Shown: positions 1 to 9,431, counted from the stretch's first letter. The stretch: 11,356 nt of DNA from Coriobacteriaceae bacterium (GCA_004553405.1 SFLO01000013.1:1-11356), one strand, 5' to 3'. The notes: generated from the sequence alone by a model not told the origin. Numbers and translations are program-made.

Positions 1-1058
<1,058 letters not shown>

Positions 1059-1106
1059 AGCCGGCTCCCTTTGCTCGAGAACGATCGCGTTCAACTCATG
1101 AGACGC

Positions 1107-1127
1107 ATTATGCCGTATGAGTACGGC
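1107..1127 (-). promoter_or_regulatory. Candidate glnN promoter -10 with adjoining inverted repeat (possible operator)
   Basis: On the minus strand CATAAT (1107-1112) is a five-of-six match to a -10 box about 50 bases before the glnN start. No good -35 lies 16-18 bases upstream. Immediately upstream, and sharing one base, is the inverted repeat GCCGTA-TGAG-TACGGC (1112-1127), with perfect six-base arms, inside what would be the spacer between -35 and -10. A repressor or activator site here would fit nitrogen control of glutamine synthetase, but no known regulator is recognised from the sequence. Confidence 0.3.
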
Positions 1128-1334
1128 TGTTACCTTACGGCGCTTTTGTTTCCGAAGTGTTTAACGGCCCAGCGGCCTTTGTAAAGCCTGTGTTTCATGT
1201 GCGGGCCCCTCCCGCCGCGCGCTCCACCGCCCCAAAGGGCAGCTTCCGGGTGCTCGACAGAGGTCGAAAAGTCCCCTGTTGCTTTGGCCATTCCTTTGTT
1301 CGTCACGCTAAACTTAGGGTACGGGAGAAAGGGG

Positions 1335-4300
1335 ATGATCGGCTTGAGCGGCAGACCTTCGCCTACCGACAAGCAGCTCTGCATCGGGTTCGACGTGGGT
1401 TCGACCACGGTGAAGTTCGTTGTGCTCGACGCATGCACGGGCGATCTCCTCTCAAGCGAGTACCAGCGCCACGGCGCGCGCCAGGCCCAGGCCATGGCCC
1501 AGGCGCTGCGCTCCATCGCCCAGCGCTTCCCCGCCGCCCAGATGCGCTGCGCCGTCACCGGCTCTGGCGCCGCGCCCATCGCGCAGGCCCTGGGCATCCC
1601 CTTCGTCCAAGAGGTCGTTGCCAACTCCATCGCCATCAGGCGCTTCTACCCCCAGGCCCGCACCGCCATAGAGCTGGGCGGCCAGGACGCCAAGATGATC
1701 TTCCTCGCGCGCGACCGCGCAAGCGGCGCCGTCACCGTGAGCGACATGCGCATGAACGGCAGCTGCGCGGGCGGCACCGGCGCCTTCATCGACGAGATAG
1801 CCCAGCTGCTTAACATCCCCGTGGAGGAGTTCGACGCGCGCGCCGCCAAGGGCACTCGCGTCCACGACATATCGGGCCGCTGCGGCGTCTACGCCAAGAC
1901 AGACATCCAGCCCCTCCTCAACCAGGGCGTCCCCAAGGAGGACCTGGCCCTGTCGACCTTCCACGCCATCGCCAAGCAGACCATCGGCGGCCTGGCCCAG
2001 GGCCTCGACATCGAGCCGCCCGTGATCTTCGAGGGCGGCCCCCTCACCTTCAACCCCCAGCTGGTCCGGGTCTTCGCAGAGCGGCTCGAGCTGGGGCGGG
2101 AAGACATCATCGTGCCCCCGCACCCCGAGACCGTGGTCGCCCTGGGCGCGGCGCTGGCGATCGGGGAGCTCTTCGACTCCGCCAGCGCCCTCGACGTGCA
2201 GGCGGCGCTGCAGGCGCTCGAGGCCTGCTCGCAGGCCGCCGGCAGCGCGGCGGGCGGCGAGGCGCCCCTCTTCTCCAACGCAGCCGAACGAGAGGAGTTC
2301 CAGCAGCGCCATCGCATGGCCCCGGCACCCGATCCCGGCGCCGAGCCAGGCGGCTGCCTACGCGCCTACCTCGGCGTCGACTGCGGTAGCACCACCACCA
2401 AGTTCGTGCTCTGGGGCGAGGACGACCGCCTGCTCGACAGCTTCTACGCGTCAAACGGCGGCGAGCCCCTCGACGTCGCCCGCAGCGCACTGCTGGCAAT
2501 GCGCGAGCGCTACCGCGTACGCGGCGTCGAGCTGCAGGTGCTGGGCGTGGGCACCACCGGCTACGGCGAGTTGCTCATGAAGGAGGCCCTGAGCGCCGAC
2601 TACCACGTCGTCGAGACCGTCGCGCACGCTGCCGCGGCGCGCTCCTGGCTGCCAGATGCCAGCTTCGTCCTCGACATAGGCGGGCAGGACATGAAGGCCA
2701 TCTGGCTCGAAGACGGCGTGGTCACCAACATCGTCGTCAACGAGGCCTGCTCGTCTGGCTGCGGCAGCTTTCTCGAGAGCTTCGCCTCGAGCCTGGGCAT
2801 CCCCACGGAAAGAATCGCGCAGGAGGCCTTCTCCAGCACCAGCCCCGCCAAGCTGGGCAGCCGCTGCACCGTGTTCATGAACTCCAGCATCGTCACCGAG
2901 CAGCGCCGGGGCAAGACGCCGGCAGACATCATGGCGGGCCTGTGCCGCTCCATCGTGGAAAACGTCTTCACCAAGGTCATACGCCTGAGCAACCTCGACT
3001 GCCTGGGCGACAAGATCATGGTGCAGGGCGGCACCTTCATGAACGACGCCGTGCTGCGCGCCTTCGAGGAGTACGTGGGGCGTCCTGTCGTGCGCGCCCC
3101 CTATCCGGGCCTCATGGGGGCCATCGGGGCGGCGCAGCTGGCAAAGCGCGAGCTCGAGCGCCGGCGCGGCGAGGACGGGGCCCTGCCCGCCAGCAGCTTC
3201 ATCGGCTGGGAGGGGCTCGGGCAGCTGTCCTACACGCGCGAGTCCAACCTCAGCTGCCCCTTCTGCGCCAACCGCTGCAACCGCAGTTGCGTGAGCTTCT
3301 CGAGCGGGGCGCGCTTTGTCACGGGCAACCGCTGCTCCAAGGGAGAGCTGCTCGGTGACCCCTCGAGTGCAGGTGTGAGAGAGCAGCTGCGGGCGGCGGT
3401 CCGAGCCGAGCGCGCAGTCCCCAACCTCTTCGAGGAACGCCAGGCCCTGCTCTTTGCCAGCTACCCCTGTACGCAGCTGTGCCCCAACCGCGGCATCACC
3501 ATCGGCCTGCCGCGCGTGCTGGCCCTGTGGGACAACGCGCCGTTTTGGACGACCCTGTGGCGCGCGCTTGGCTTTGAGGTGAGGCTGAGCCCCCTCAGCA
3601 CCCGCGGCATCTACGAGAGCGGCCTGCACGCCGTCACCAGCGACACGGTGTGCTTCCCCGCCAAGCTCGTGCACGGCCACATCCGCCAGCTGGCGAAAAG
3701 CGGGGTCGACCGCATCTTCATGCCCATCATCACCGTGGTGCAAAGCGAGGGCACGTCTGCAAGCGCCGAGAGCATGTGCGCCGTGGTCAAGGGCTACCCC
3801 ATGGTCATCCGCAACTCAGACGACCCCCAGCGCCGCTGGGGCGTGCCCTTCGATACCCCGCTGTGGCACTGGTACACGTCCAAGGACCGCCAGCGCCAGC
3901 TCTGCGCGTGGATGCGCGACAGCTTCGGCATCCCAGAAGAGCTCACCCGCCAGGCGATCGAGCAGGCAGACGCCGCCCAGCTCTCCTTCCGCACCCAGCT
4001 GCAGACCCGCGCCCTGCAGGTCATGGAGGAGGTCCAGGCGCGCGGCGGCTATGCCGTGGTGCTCGCCAGCCGCCCCTACCAAAACGACGCGCTCGTCAAC
4101 CACGACCTGCCCCGCTACTTCACGGACCTGGGCATCCCCGTGCTGACGGCGGACTCCCTGCCCCAGATCCACACGGCGGACCTCTCGCTCAGCCTGCTCG
4201 ACATCGTCAATAACTTCCACGCCCGCATGCTCTCGACCGCCCTCGAAGCAGCCCGCAGCCCCTACCTGGAATACGTCCAGCTGGTCAACTTCAACTGCGG

Positions 4301-5747
4301 CCACGACGCCTACCTCTCAGACGAGATCACCCGCCTCATGCGCGAGACGGCAGGCAAGGTGCCCCTGGTGCTCAAGGTCGATGAGAGCGACATCGCCGGC
4401 CCGCTGCGCATACGCGTGCGCAGCTTTATCGAAACCGTCAACACCCGCCGGCGCGAACAGGGGCAGCGCAAGCCCCAGCCCCTGCGCGACCCGTACCACT
4501 CCAAGTTCACGCCGAGCATGCGCGCAGGCGGGCCCCAGGAAAAGACCGTGCTCGTGCCCAACACCTCGCACGCCTTCTCGATGCTGATGGCCGCGGCGTT
4601 TTGCGGGCAGGGCCTCAGGGCCGTGAGCCTGCCGGTGGGCCGCGCAGACGCCATACGCCTGGGCAAGCAGTACGTGCACAACGACATCTGCTTCCCCTGC
4701 CAGGTGGTCATCGGCGAGGCGCTCGCCGCCCTGGAGAGCGGGGCCTACGACCCGGACAACACCGCCGTCGCCATGGGCAAGTACATCGGCGACTGCCGCC
4801 TCACCCACTACACGGCCCTGCTGCGCAAGGCCCTCGACGACGCCGGCTACCCCCAGGTCCCCATCATCACCAACGACGACGCCGACTCCCACAACGTGCA
4901 CCCCGGCTTCAAGATGAACCTGCTCACCTCCATGCGCATCGCCTACGGGCTGCCCATGATCGACGCGCTGGAGGAGCTGCTGCGCAAGATGCGCCCCTAC
5001 GAGCTGGTGCCCGGCAGCGCCCAGGCCGCCTTCGACGAGGGCCTCCAGCTGACCATGGACGGGCTGAAGGAGGGTGGCATCGCCGGGATGAAGAGAGGTT
5101 TTGCCCGGGCCATCGGCCTCATGCGCGGCGTTGAGTACGATCGCAGCACCCTGCGCCCCCGCGTGCTCATCGTGGGCGAGTACCTGCTCAACTTCCACCC
5201 CGGCTCCAACCACGACATCGAGCGCTACCTCGAGGACAACGGCATGGAGGTCGTCGAGGCCCGCATGACAGACGTCATCCGCAAGACCTACTTCTACAAG
5301 GATGCCCAGGTGAGGGAGTACGGCCTCGACAAGCCCCTCTCCTACAAGGCGCTCTTCCGCATCGAGAACAGCATCTTCGACCTGGCGCACAGCACAGCGG
5401 ACAAGATCGCCTGCGCCCACCCCCTCTACGAGCCCCCCGCCCGCATGCAAGACATCGTGGGGGCGAGCGACCCCATCATCCACCACACCTTCGACGCGGG
5501 CGAGGGCGTGCTCATCCCGGCAGAGATCCTGCACCACGCACAGCGCGGCTGCCGCGCCTTCATCATCTTGCAGCCCTTCGGCTGCCTGCCCAACCACGTG
5601 GTGGGGCGCGGCATCACCAAGAAGCTCAAGGAGCTCTACCCCGACGCCCAGATCCTGCCGCTCGACTACGACCCGGACGTCGCACACGCCAACATCGAGA
5701 ACCGCCTCCAGATGCTCATCATGGACGCCAAGGCCAAGCGCCCCTGA
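1335..5747 (+). CDS. Fused 2-hydroxyacyl-CoA dehydratase activase-like protein (two ASKHA domains, DUF2229, dehydratase-like C-terminus)
   Basis: A 1470-residue protein of the BadF/BcrA/HgdC activase superfamily fused to BcrC/BadD/HgdB-like parts. In characterised relatives, an ATP-driven activase passes low-potential electrons to an iron-sulfur dehydratase or reductase. The substrate here is unknown. The first ASKHA domain has DVGSTT (20-25), ELGGQDAK (113-120), C144 in NGSCAGGTG and C183 in GRCGVYAK. The second has DCGSTTTK (from 349), DIGGQDMK (447-454), CSSGC (472-476) and C511 in SRCTVF. A cysteine cluster follows (C641, C644, C648, C652, C667). Next comes a DUF2229-type region from about 720 (GLPRVL, C773 in TVCFPAK), then C1119/C1122 in CFPC, C1154 and C1417 in QPFGCLPNH. 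Start chosen at ATG 1335 because GGGAG (1323-1327) sits seven bases upstream. The frame is open back to ATG 1197, but that part lacks a ribosome site and looks non-coding. Cytoplasmic: no signal peptide or membrane segments seen. It is monocistronic between divergent glnN and convergent gdhA. Long fused proteins of this kind are common in anaerobes and are usually annotated only as activase-related. Confidence 0.9.
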   Translation: MIGLSGRPSPTDKQLCIGFDVGSTTVKFVVLDACTGDLLSSEYQRHGARQAQAMAQALRSIAQRFPAAQMRCAVTGSGAAPIAQALGIPFVQEVVANSIAIRRFYPQARTAIELGGQDAKMIFLARDRASGAVTVSDMRMNGSCAGGTGAFIDEIAQLLNIPVEEFDARAAKGTRVHDISGRCGVYAKTDIQPLLNQGVPKEDLALSTFHAIAKQTIGGLAQGLDIEPPVIFEGGPLTFNPQLVRVFAERLELGREDIIVPPHPETVVALGAALAIGELFDSASALDVQAALQALEACSQAAGSAAGGEAPLFSNAAEREEFQQRHRMAPAPDPGAEPGGCLRAYLGVDCGSTTTKFVLWGEDDRLLDSFYASNGGEPLDVARSALLAMRERYRVRGVELQVLGVGTTGYGELLMKEALSADYHVVETVAHAAAARSWLPDASFVLDIGGQDMKAIWLEDGVVTNIVVNEACSSGCGSFLESFASSLGIPTERIAQEAFSSTSPAKLGSRCTVFMNSSIVTEQRRGKTPADIMAGLCRSIVENVFTKVIRLSNLDCLGDKIMVQGGTFMNDAVLRAFEEYVGRPVVRAPYPGLMGAIGAAQLAKRELERRRGEDGALPASSFIGWEGLGQLSYTRESNLSCPFCANRCNRSCVSFSSGARFVTGNRCSKGELLGDPSSAGVREQLRAAVRAERAVPNLFEERQALLFASYPCTQLCPNRGITIGLPRVLALWDNAPFWTTLWRALGFEVRLSPLSTRGIYESGLHAVTSDTVCFPAKLVHGHIRQLAKSGVDRIFMPIITVVQSEGTSASAESMCAVVKGYPMVIRNSDDPQRRWGVPFDTPLWHWYTSKDRQRQLCAWMRDSFGIPEELTRQAIEQADAAQLSFRTQLQTRALQVMEEVQARGGYAVVLASRPYQNDALVNHDLPRYFTDLGIPVLTADSLPQIHTADLSLSLLDIVNNFHARMLSTALEAARSPYLEYVQLVNFNCGHDAYLSDEITRLMRETAGKVPLVLKVDESDIAGPLRIRVRSFIETVNTRRREQGQRKPQPLRDPYHSKFTPSMRAGGPQEKTVLVPNTSHAFSMLMAAAFCGQGLRAVSLPVGRADAIRLGKQYVHNDICFPCQVVIGEALAALESGAYDPDNTAVAMGKYIGDCRLTHYTALLRKALDDAGYPQVPIITNDDADSHNVHPGFKMNLLTSMRIAYGLPMIDALEELLRKMRPYELVPGSAQAAFDEGLQLTMDGLKEGGIAGMKRGFARAIGLMRGVEYDRSTLRPRVLIVGEYLLNFHPGSNHDIERYLEDNGMEVVEARMTDVIRKTYFYKDAQVREYGLDKPLSYKALFRIENSIFDLAHSTADKIACAHPLYEPPARMQDIVGASDPIIHHTFDAGEGVLIPAEILHHAQRGCRAFIILQPFGCLPNHVVGRGITKKLKELYPDAQILPLDYDPDVAHANIENRLQMLIMDAKAKRP

Positions 5748-5757
5748 GCGCCGGTGC

Positions 5758-5787
5758 AAAAAAGGAGGGGCCCCGAAGGACCCCTCC
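5758..5787 (-). terminator. Intrinsic terminator of gdhA in the convergent gap
   Basis: GGAGGGGCCC (5764-5773), loop CGAA, then GGACCCCTCC (5778-5787): ten-base arms with one mismatch. On the plus side it is preceded by six A residues (5758-5763), which read as a U-tract on the minus strand, so it terminates gdhA, whose stop codon ends at 5816. On the plus strand no T-run follows, so it would serve the activase gene only weakly, if at all. Confidence 0.85.
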
Positions 5788-5815
5788 CCTGCTGTGCGCT
5801 GTGGGCGCGTCTGGC

Positions 5816-7171
5816 TTAGACCAGGCCCTGGGCCATCATGGCCTCGGCGACCTTCTCGAAGCCGGCGATGTTGGCGCCAGCGACGAAGTCGCCCTCGACG
5901 CCGTACTTCTTGGCGGCGTCGTCAGCTGCGTGGTAGATGCTGACCATGATGTCGTTGAGCTTGTTGTCGACTTCCTCGAAGCTCCAGGAGATGTGGCCGG
6001 CGTTCTGGCTCATCTCGAGGCCGGAGACGGCGACGCCACCTGCGTTGGCTGCCTTGCCGGGCATGAAGACGACGCCATGCTCCTGCAGGTACTTAGTTGC
6101 CTCGAGGGTGGTGGGCATGTTGGCGCCCTCGCCCACGATCTTGCAGCCGTTGGCAACGAGCGCCTCTGCATCCTCGAGGAGCAGGGTGTTCTCACGAGCG
6201 CAGGGCAGGGCGATGTCGCAGGGGATCTGCCACACGCCGCGGCCGTCGCCGGCGGTGTAGACGGCGTTGGGACGGTAGTCGGTGTACATGGCCAGGGAGA
6301 CGCCCTTGTCGTTGCCGGAGCGCTTGGCGTTGTAGATGGCCTCGAGGGCCTCGACGGAGATGCCCTCGTCGTCGCGGACATAGCCCTTGGTGTCAGAGAC
6401 GGCGATCACCTTGGCGCCCAGCTGCTCTGCCTTCTGGACGGCGTAGATGGCCACGTTGCCGGAGCCGTGGACGACGACGGTCTTGCCCTCGAGGGAGTCG
6501 CCCTGGCAGCGCAGGTGCTCGGCGACGAAGTAGACCAGGCCGTAGCCGGTTGCCTCGGTGCGGGCCAGGGAGCCGCCGAAGGCGAGGCCCTTGCCGGTGA
6601 GGACGCCGGTGAACTCGTTGCGGATGCGCTTGTACTGGCCGAACATGTAGGCAACCTCGCGGCCGCCGACGCCCAGGTCACCGGCGGGGACGTCGGTGTC
6701 GGGGCCGATGTGGCGCTGGAGCTCGGTCATGAAGGACTGGCAGAAGCGCATGATCTCGTTGTTGGACTTGCCCTTGGGGTCGAAGTCAGAGCCGCCCTTG
6801 CCGCCGCCCATGGGCAGGGTGGTGAGGGAGTTCTTCAGGATCTGCTCGAAGCCGAGGAACTTGAGCATGCCGAGGTTGACGGTGGGGTTGAAGCGCAGGC
6901 CGCCCTTGTAGGGGCCGATGGCGGAGTTGAACTCGACGCGGAAGCCGCGGTTGACCTGGGCCTTGCCCTCGTCGTCAACCCAGGGGACGCGGAACATGAT
7001 CACGCGCTCGGGCTCGGTGATGCGCTCGAGGATCTTCGCCTCCTCGTACTCGGGGTGTGCGTCCAGGACGGGCTGGAGGGTCTCCAGCACCTCGGTGACG
7101 GCCTGGATGAAGAGCGCCTGCTCGCCATCGCGGGCCTTGATCTGCTCAATAACTCGCTCTGCGTAAGACAT
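5816..7171 (-). CDS. gdhA: NADP-type glutamate dehydrogenase
   Basis: Reductive amination of 2-oxoglutarate with ammonia to glutamate, or the reverse; a cytoplasmic hexameric enzyme. The 451 residues match the usual length of the bacterial ~450-residue class. Active-site residues are all in place: K89 in GPYKGG, K113, K125 in PMGGGKGGSDFDP and D165 in PAGDLGVG, in the same numbering as the Clostridium symbiosum enzyme. The dinucleotide-binding turn is GSGNVA (236-241). It is followed by AVSDTKG at the end of the next strand, which resembles the SDSSG of the NADP-specific E. coli enzyme rather than the SGPDG of NAD enzymes. NADP use is therefore inferred. ATG 7171 has GGGAGG (7179-7185 region) seven bases upstream. 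It is flanked by terminators on both sides, so it is probably transcribed alone. With glnN it gives two routes of ammonia assimilation in the same neighbourhood. Confidence 0.97.
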   Translation of the reverse strand: MSYAERVIEQIKARDGEQALFIQAVTEVLETLQPVLDAHPEYEEAKILERITEPERVIMFRVPWVDDEGKAQVNRGFRVEFNSAIGPYKGGLRFNPTVNLGMLKFLGFEQILKNSLTTLPMGGGKGGSDFDPKGKSNNEIMRFCQSFMTELQRHIGPDTDVPAGDLGVGGREVAYMFGQYKRIRNEFTGVLTGKGLAFGGSLARTEATGYGLVYFVAEHLRCQGDSLEGKTVVVHGSGNVAIYAVQKAEQLGAKVIAVSDTKGYVRDDEGISVEALEAIYNAKRSGNDKGVSLAMYTDYRPNAVYTAGDGRGVWQIPCDIALPCARENTLLLEDAEALVANGCKIVGEGANMPTTLEATKYLQEHGVVFMPGKAANAGGVAVSGLEMSQNAGHISWSFEEVDNKLNDIMVSIYHAADDAAKKYGVEGDFVAGANIAGFEKVAEAMMAQGLV

Positions 7172-7204
7172 TGCTGTTCCCTCCCTGGGAAATAACCGGA
7201 TGGT

Positions 7205-7233
7205 GGCAGGCGTGAAACCTGCCCGAAAGCATA
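7205..7233 (-). promoter_or_regulatory. gdhA: Candidate gdhA -10 box with inverted repeat at the start site
   Basis: Reading the minus strand, TATGCT (7228-7233) is a plausible -10 about 57 bases before the gdhA start, although no convincing -35 is seen. Just downstream lies the inverted repeat GGCAGG-N7-CCTGCC (7205-7223), with perfect six-base arms, where the transcription start or first transcribed bases would fall. It could be an operator or a leader hairpin. It does not resemble the glnN upstream repeat. Confidence 0.3.
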
Positions 7234-7280
7234 GTAGGAGCAGCTGCGCGGAAAAAAGGTTTCGGCCGTGTTAACACTGG

Positions 7281-7320
7281 AAAAACGCCGCTGCGCACCC
7301 CCGAGAGGAGGTGCGCAGCG
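7281..7320 (-). terminator. Intrinsic terminator of the xpt-permease operon
   Basis: A perfect eleven-base inverted repeat, CGCTGCGCACC (7289-7299) and GGTGCGCAGCG (7310-7320), with a ten-base loop. On the minus strand it is followed within three bases by TTTTT (A-run 7281-7285 on plus). It lies 22 bases after the permease stop and separates the purine operon from gdhA. There is no T-run on the plus side. Confidence 0.9.
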
Positions 7321-7342
7321 CAGCACAGCATGTCACGGCGCC

Positions 7343-8689
7343 CTACTCGGCGGCAGGGGCCTCCTCCTGCTTGTCTTTGGGGATGATCAGGTTGGCGATG
7401 ACCGCCACCACGAACACTCCCGCCACGCAGTTCGCAGCAAAGACGTCCTGGAAGAGCTGGGGTGTGTTGACGAAGATGTCGCCCACCTGGGTGAAGCCGA
7501 TGCCCAGGGCCAGGCTCAGGGCGGCGATGGTCATGTTGCGGTGGTTGAAGCCGGCTCGCTCGATCATCTGGAAGCCGCTCACGATGATGTTGCCGAACAT
7601 CATGATGGTGCAGCCGCCCAGCACGGGCTCGGGCAGGCTGTTGAAGACGGCGGCGACAGCCGGGACGAAGGCGGCCAGCACGAGGATGATGGCGCCGGTG
7701 GCGATGGCGCGGCGGTTGACGACGCCCGTCATGGCGACCAGGCCCACGTTCTGGCTGAAGGAGGTGATGGGCGTGCAGCCCAGGCAGCCGCCCAGGGCAG
7801 ACACAAAGCCGTCGCAGGCGATGGAGCCGGAAAGCTCCCTCTCCTTGATCTGGCGCTTGAGGCCGGACATGGCCAGGGCGCTGGAGTCGCCGATGGTCTC
7901 TGTGGCAGACACCAGGAAGATGATGCACACGGTGATGATGGGCCCGATGGCGAACTGCGGCATGAGGCTCTCGTCGAGGAAGGCGATCGCCGGCAGGCTG
8001 AACAGGCCCAGGTTCGCAAAGCCGCTGAAGTCGACCCTGCCCATGAGAAGGGCCGCCACATAGCCGATGATCAGGCCGAAGAGGACGGAGAGCTGGCGGA
8101 CGCCCTTGGGGGCGAAGACCTGGAAGAGCAGGCAGGCGATGAGCGAGATGCTGCCCAGCAGCAGGTTGTACCAGGCGCCGAAGTCCTCTGCGCCGCTGCC
8201 GCCGCCGAAGGACGAGGCGCCCACGCTCAGCAGCGAGAAGCCGATGGCGGTAACCACAGACGCAGCCACGATGGGCGTGACGATGCGGCACCAGTACTTG
8301 GCCAGCAGGCCCAAGACGCCCTCCATGCAGCCGCCCACGATGACGGCACCGAGCATGTAGCCGTAGCCCATGGTCGAGCCGATGACGCAGGCCGCAGACA
8401 CGAAGGTGAAGCTCACGCCCATGACGATGGGCAGGCCCGAGCCTATGCGCCACACGGGGAAGAGCTGGATGAGGGTGCCGATGCCGGCGATGAGCATGGC
8501 GGATTGGATAAGCGTGGTGGCGTCTGCGATGCCGGAGGCCGCCGCCACGATGGCGATGGGGGCCAGGTTGGCCACGAACATCGCTAGGATGTGCTGGATG
8601 CCGTAGGGGATGCCCGCCACCAGGGGGATCTTGGCATCGAGGGTCTGCAGCTCGTCGGAGAGCTTGCGCTTGGGCTGCTCTGCTGCCAT
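7343..8689 (-). CDS. pbuX: NCS2-family xanthine permease
   Basis: A 448-residue polytopic inner-membrane transporter of the nucleobase:cation symporter-2 family, the usual length for the family, with about 12-14 hydrophobic segments. Diagnostic positions are present: QH (H33) in the first segment, SATETIGDSS (261-270, E264 and D268), D293 in CDGF, and SFSQNVGLVAMTGVVNR (310-326, Q313 and N314), the NCS2 signature. The SQNVG form and the adjacent xpt gene point to xanthine rather than uracil as substrate. The exact substrate is inferred from context. ATG 8689 directly abuts the xpt stop codon TAG (8690-8692), and its ribosome site GGGGAGG (8695-8701) lies inside the end of xpt, so translation is probably coupled. 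The gene is followed by a strong terminator. Confidence 0.93.
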   Translation of the reverse strand: MAAEQPKRKLSDELQTLDAKIPLVAGIPYGIQHILAMFVANLAPIAIVAAASGIADATTLIQSAMLIAGIGTLIQLFPVWRIGSGLPIVMGVSFTFVSAACVIGSTMGYGYMLGAVIVGGCMEGVLGLLAKYWCRIVTPIVAASVVTAIGFSLLSVGASSFGGGSGAEDFGAWYNLLLGSISLIACLLFQVFAPKGVRQLSVLFGLIIGYVAALLMGRVDFSGFANLGLFSLPAIAFLDESLMPQFAIGPIITVCIIFLVSATETIGDSSALAMSGLKRQIKERELSGSIACDGFVSALGGCLGCTPITSFSQNVGLVAMTGVVNRRAIATGAIILVLAAFVPAVAAVFNSLPEPVLGGCTIMMFGNIIVSGFQMIERAGFNHRNMTIAALSLALGIGFTQVGDIFVNTPQLFQDVFAANCVAGVFVVAVIANLIIPKDKQEEAPAAE

Positions 8690-9295
8690 CTAGGCCTCCC
8701 CTGCCGCGCCGGGCTGCTCGCGGAAGACAACCTTGCCGTTGGCGGCGTCGAGTTCTTCGACGATGGCCAGCGACTCCAGCTGGTAGCCGAGCCTCCTCAG
8801 GCTGTCGCCTCCGGGCTGGAAGCCCTTCTCGATGGCGATGCCGATGCCCTCGACGGTGGCGCCGGACTGCTCGACGATCTCGAGGAGGCCGTGCATGGCA
8901 GCGCCCATGGCCATGAAGTCGTCGATGATGAGCAGGTGGTCGTCCGGGCTCAGCAGGTCCTTCTCGACGATGACGTCGAAGACCTTGCCGTGGGTGAACG
9001 ACTGCACCTTGGTGCAGTACTGGTCCCCGGTGAGGTTGATGGACTTGGCCTTCTTGGCAAAGACCACCGGGCAGTTGCCGAAGTGGCGCGCAGCCAGCGC
9101 CGCGATGCCGATGCCGCTTGCCTCGATGGTGAGGATCTTGTTGACAGGCTTGCCCGCAAAGCGGCGCGCCCACTCCGCCCCCATCTTGTCGATGAGCTCG
9201 ACATCCATCTGGTGGTTGAGGAAGGTGGGCACCTTGAGCACACCCTCCATCTTCACAACACCGTCGCGCAAGATGCGCTCTTCCAGCTCCTTCAC
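8690..9295 (-). CDS. xpt: Xanthine phosphoribosyltransferase
   Basis: Converts xanthine and PRPP to XMP in purine salvage; cytoplasmic. The 201 residues closely follow Bacillus subtilis Xpt: [13 protein letters not shown] (19-31), ILTIEASGI (54-62), [10 protein letters not shown] (76-85), the PRPP-binding [11 protein letters not shown] (121-131) and [15 protein letters not shown] (150-164). The start is GTG 9295, with AAGGAGGG (9302-9309) six bases upstream. The frame stays open further upstream to about 9484, but that extension lies over the promoter region and has no homology to the family. First gene of a two-gene operon with the xanthine permease, so one transcript provides uptake and salvage of xanthine. 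The leader from the candidate -10 (9330-9335) is only about 30 bases, too short for a purine riboswitch. Confidence 0.96.
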   Translation of the reverse strand: MKELEERILRDGVVKMEGVLKVPTFLNHQMDVELIDKMGAEWARRFAGKPVNKILTIEASGIGIAALAARHFGNCPVVFAKKAKSINLTGDQYCTKVQSFTHGKVFDVIVEKDLLSPDDHLLIIDDFMAMGAAMHGLLEIVEQSGATVEGIGIAIEKGFQPGGDSLRRLGYQLESLAIVEELDAANGKVVFREQPGAAGEA

Positions 9296-9307
9296 GGTTC
9301 TCCCTCC

Positions 9308-9337
9308 TTGCTGTAAGACGATGCTGTGCAGTATAAG
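9308..9337. promoter_or_regulatory. Overlapping divergent promoters for xpt (minus) and yeiH (plus)
   Basis: Minus strand: TATACT (9330-9335) is a good -10 placed about 35 bases before the xpt start, though its -35 region is poor. Plus strand: TTGCTG (9308-9313), an 18-base spacer and TATAAG (9332-9337) form a moderate promoter facing yeiH. The two -10 boxes share bases 9332-9335, so the two genes could compete for polymerase or be controlled by one factor. Assigned by eye only. Confidence 0.45.
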
Positions 9338-9379
9338 CTTCCCGCACGCGCGCACGGGCGCTCGATGGGCGCTTCTCGC

Positions 9380-9431
9380 GGCAATGCGCGTTTTCCCGCC
9401 CCCGGGCCCGCGCTGCGGGGGTAGCATTGCC
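9380..9431. repeat. 52-bp inverted repeat in the putative yeiH leader
   Basis: Outer arms GGCAATGC (9380-9387) and GCATTGCC (9424-9431) are perfect over eight bases. Inside them CCCGC (9395-9399) can pair with GCGGG (9415-9419), or alternatively CCCCCG (9399-9404) with CGGGGG (9416-9421). It ends two bases before the possible GTG start (9434) and about 20 before the ribosome site used by TTG 9464. As RNA it would be a long, very stable leader hairpin. Without a following T-run it is not a normal terminator on either strand. Confidence 0.6.

Noticed and set aside
1197..1334. Upstream extension of the fused activase to ATG 1197
   Set aside because: The added 46 residues are proline/arginine-rich, have no family similarity and no ribosome site before ATG 1197. 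DVGSTT lies 20 residues after ATG 1335, the usual distance in this family, and that start has a good ribosome site.
5764..5787. Bidirectional terminator also serving the fused activase gene
   Set aside because: On the plus strand the hairpin is followed by CCTGCTGTG with no T-run, so only the minus-strand role is supported.
5801..7195. Long plus-strand open frame (464 codons) opposite gdhA
   Set aside because: Antisense shadow of gdhA: high G/C at third positions suppresses stops on the other strand. The translation is a valine/glycine/leucine/aspartate-rich string without any recognisable domain.
9296..9330. Purine riboswitch before xpt, as in Bacillus
   Set aside because: The likely transcript leader is only about 30 bases, and no purine-aptamer core is seen upstream. 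There is no room for one between the -10 and the GTG.
7146..9347. 733-codon minus-strand frame across the permease and xpt
   Set aside because: It runs out of frame through both well-supported genes and gives an arginine/histidine-rich low-complexity product typical of a shifted frame in G/C-rich DNA.
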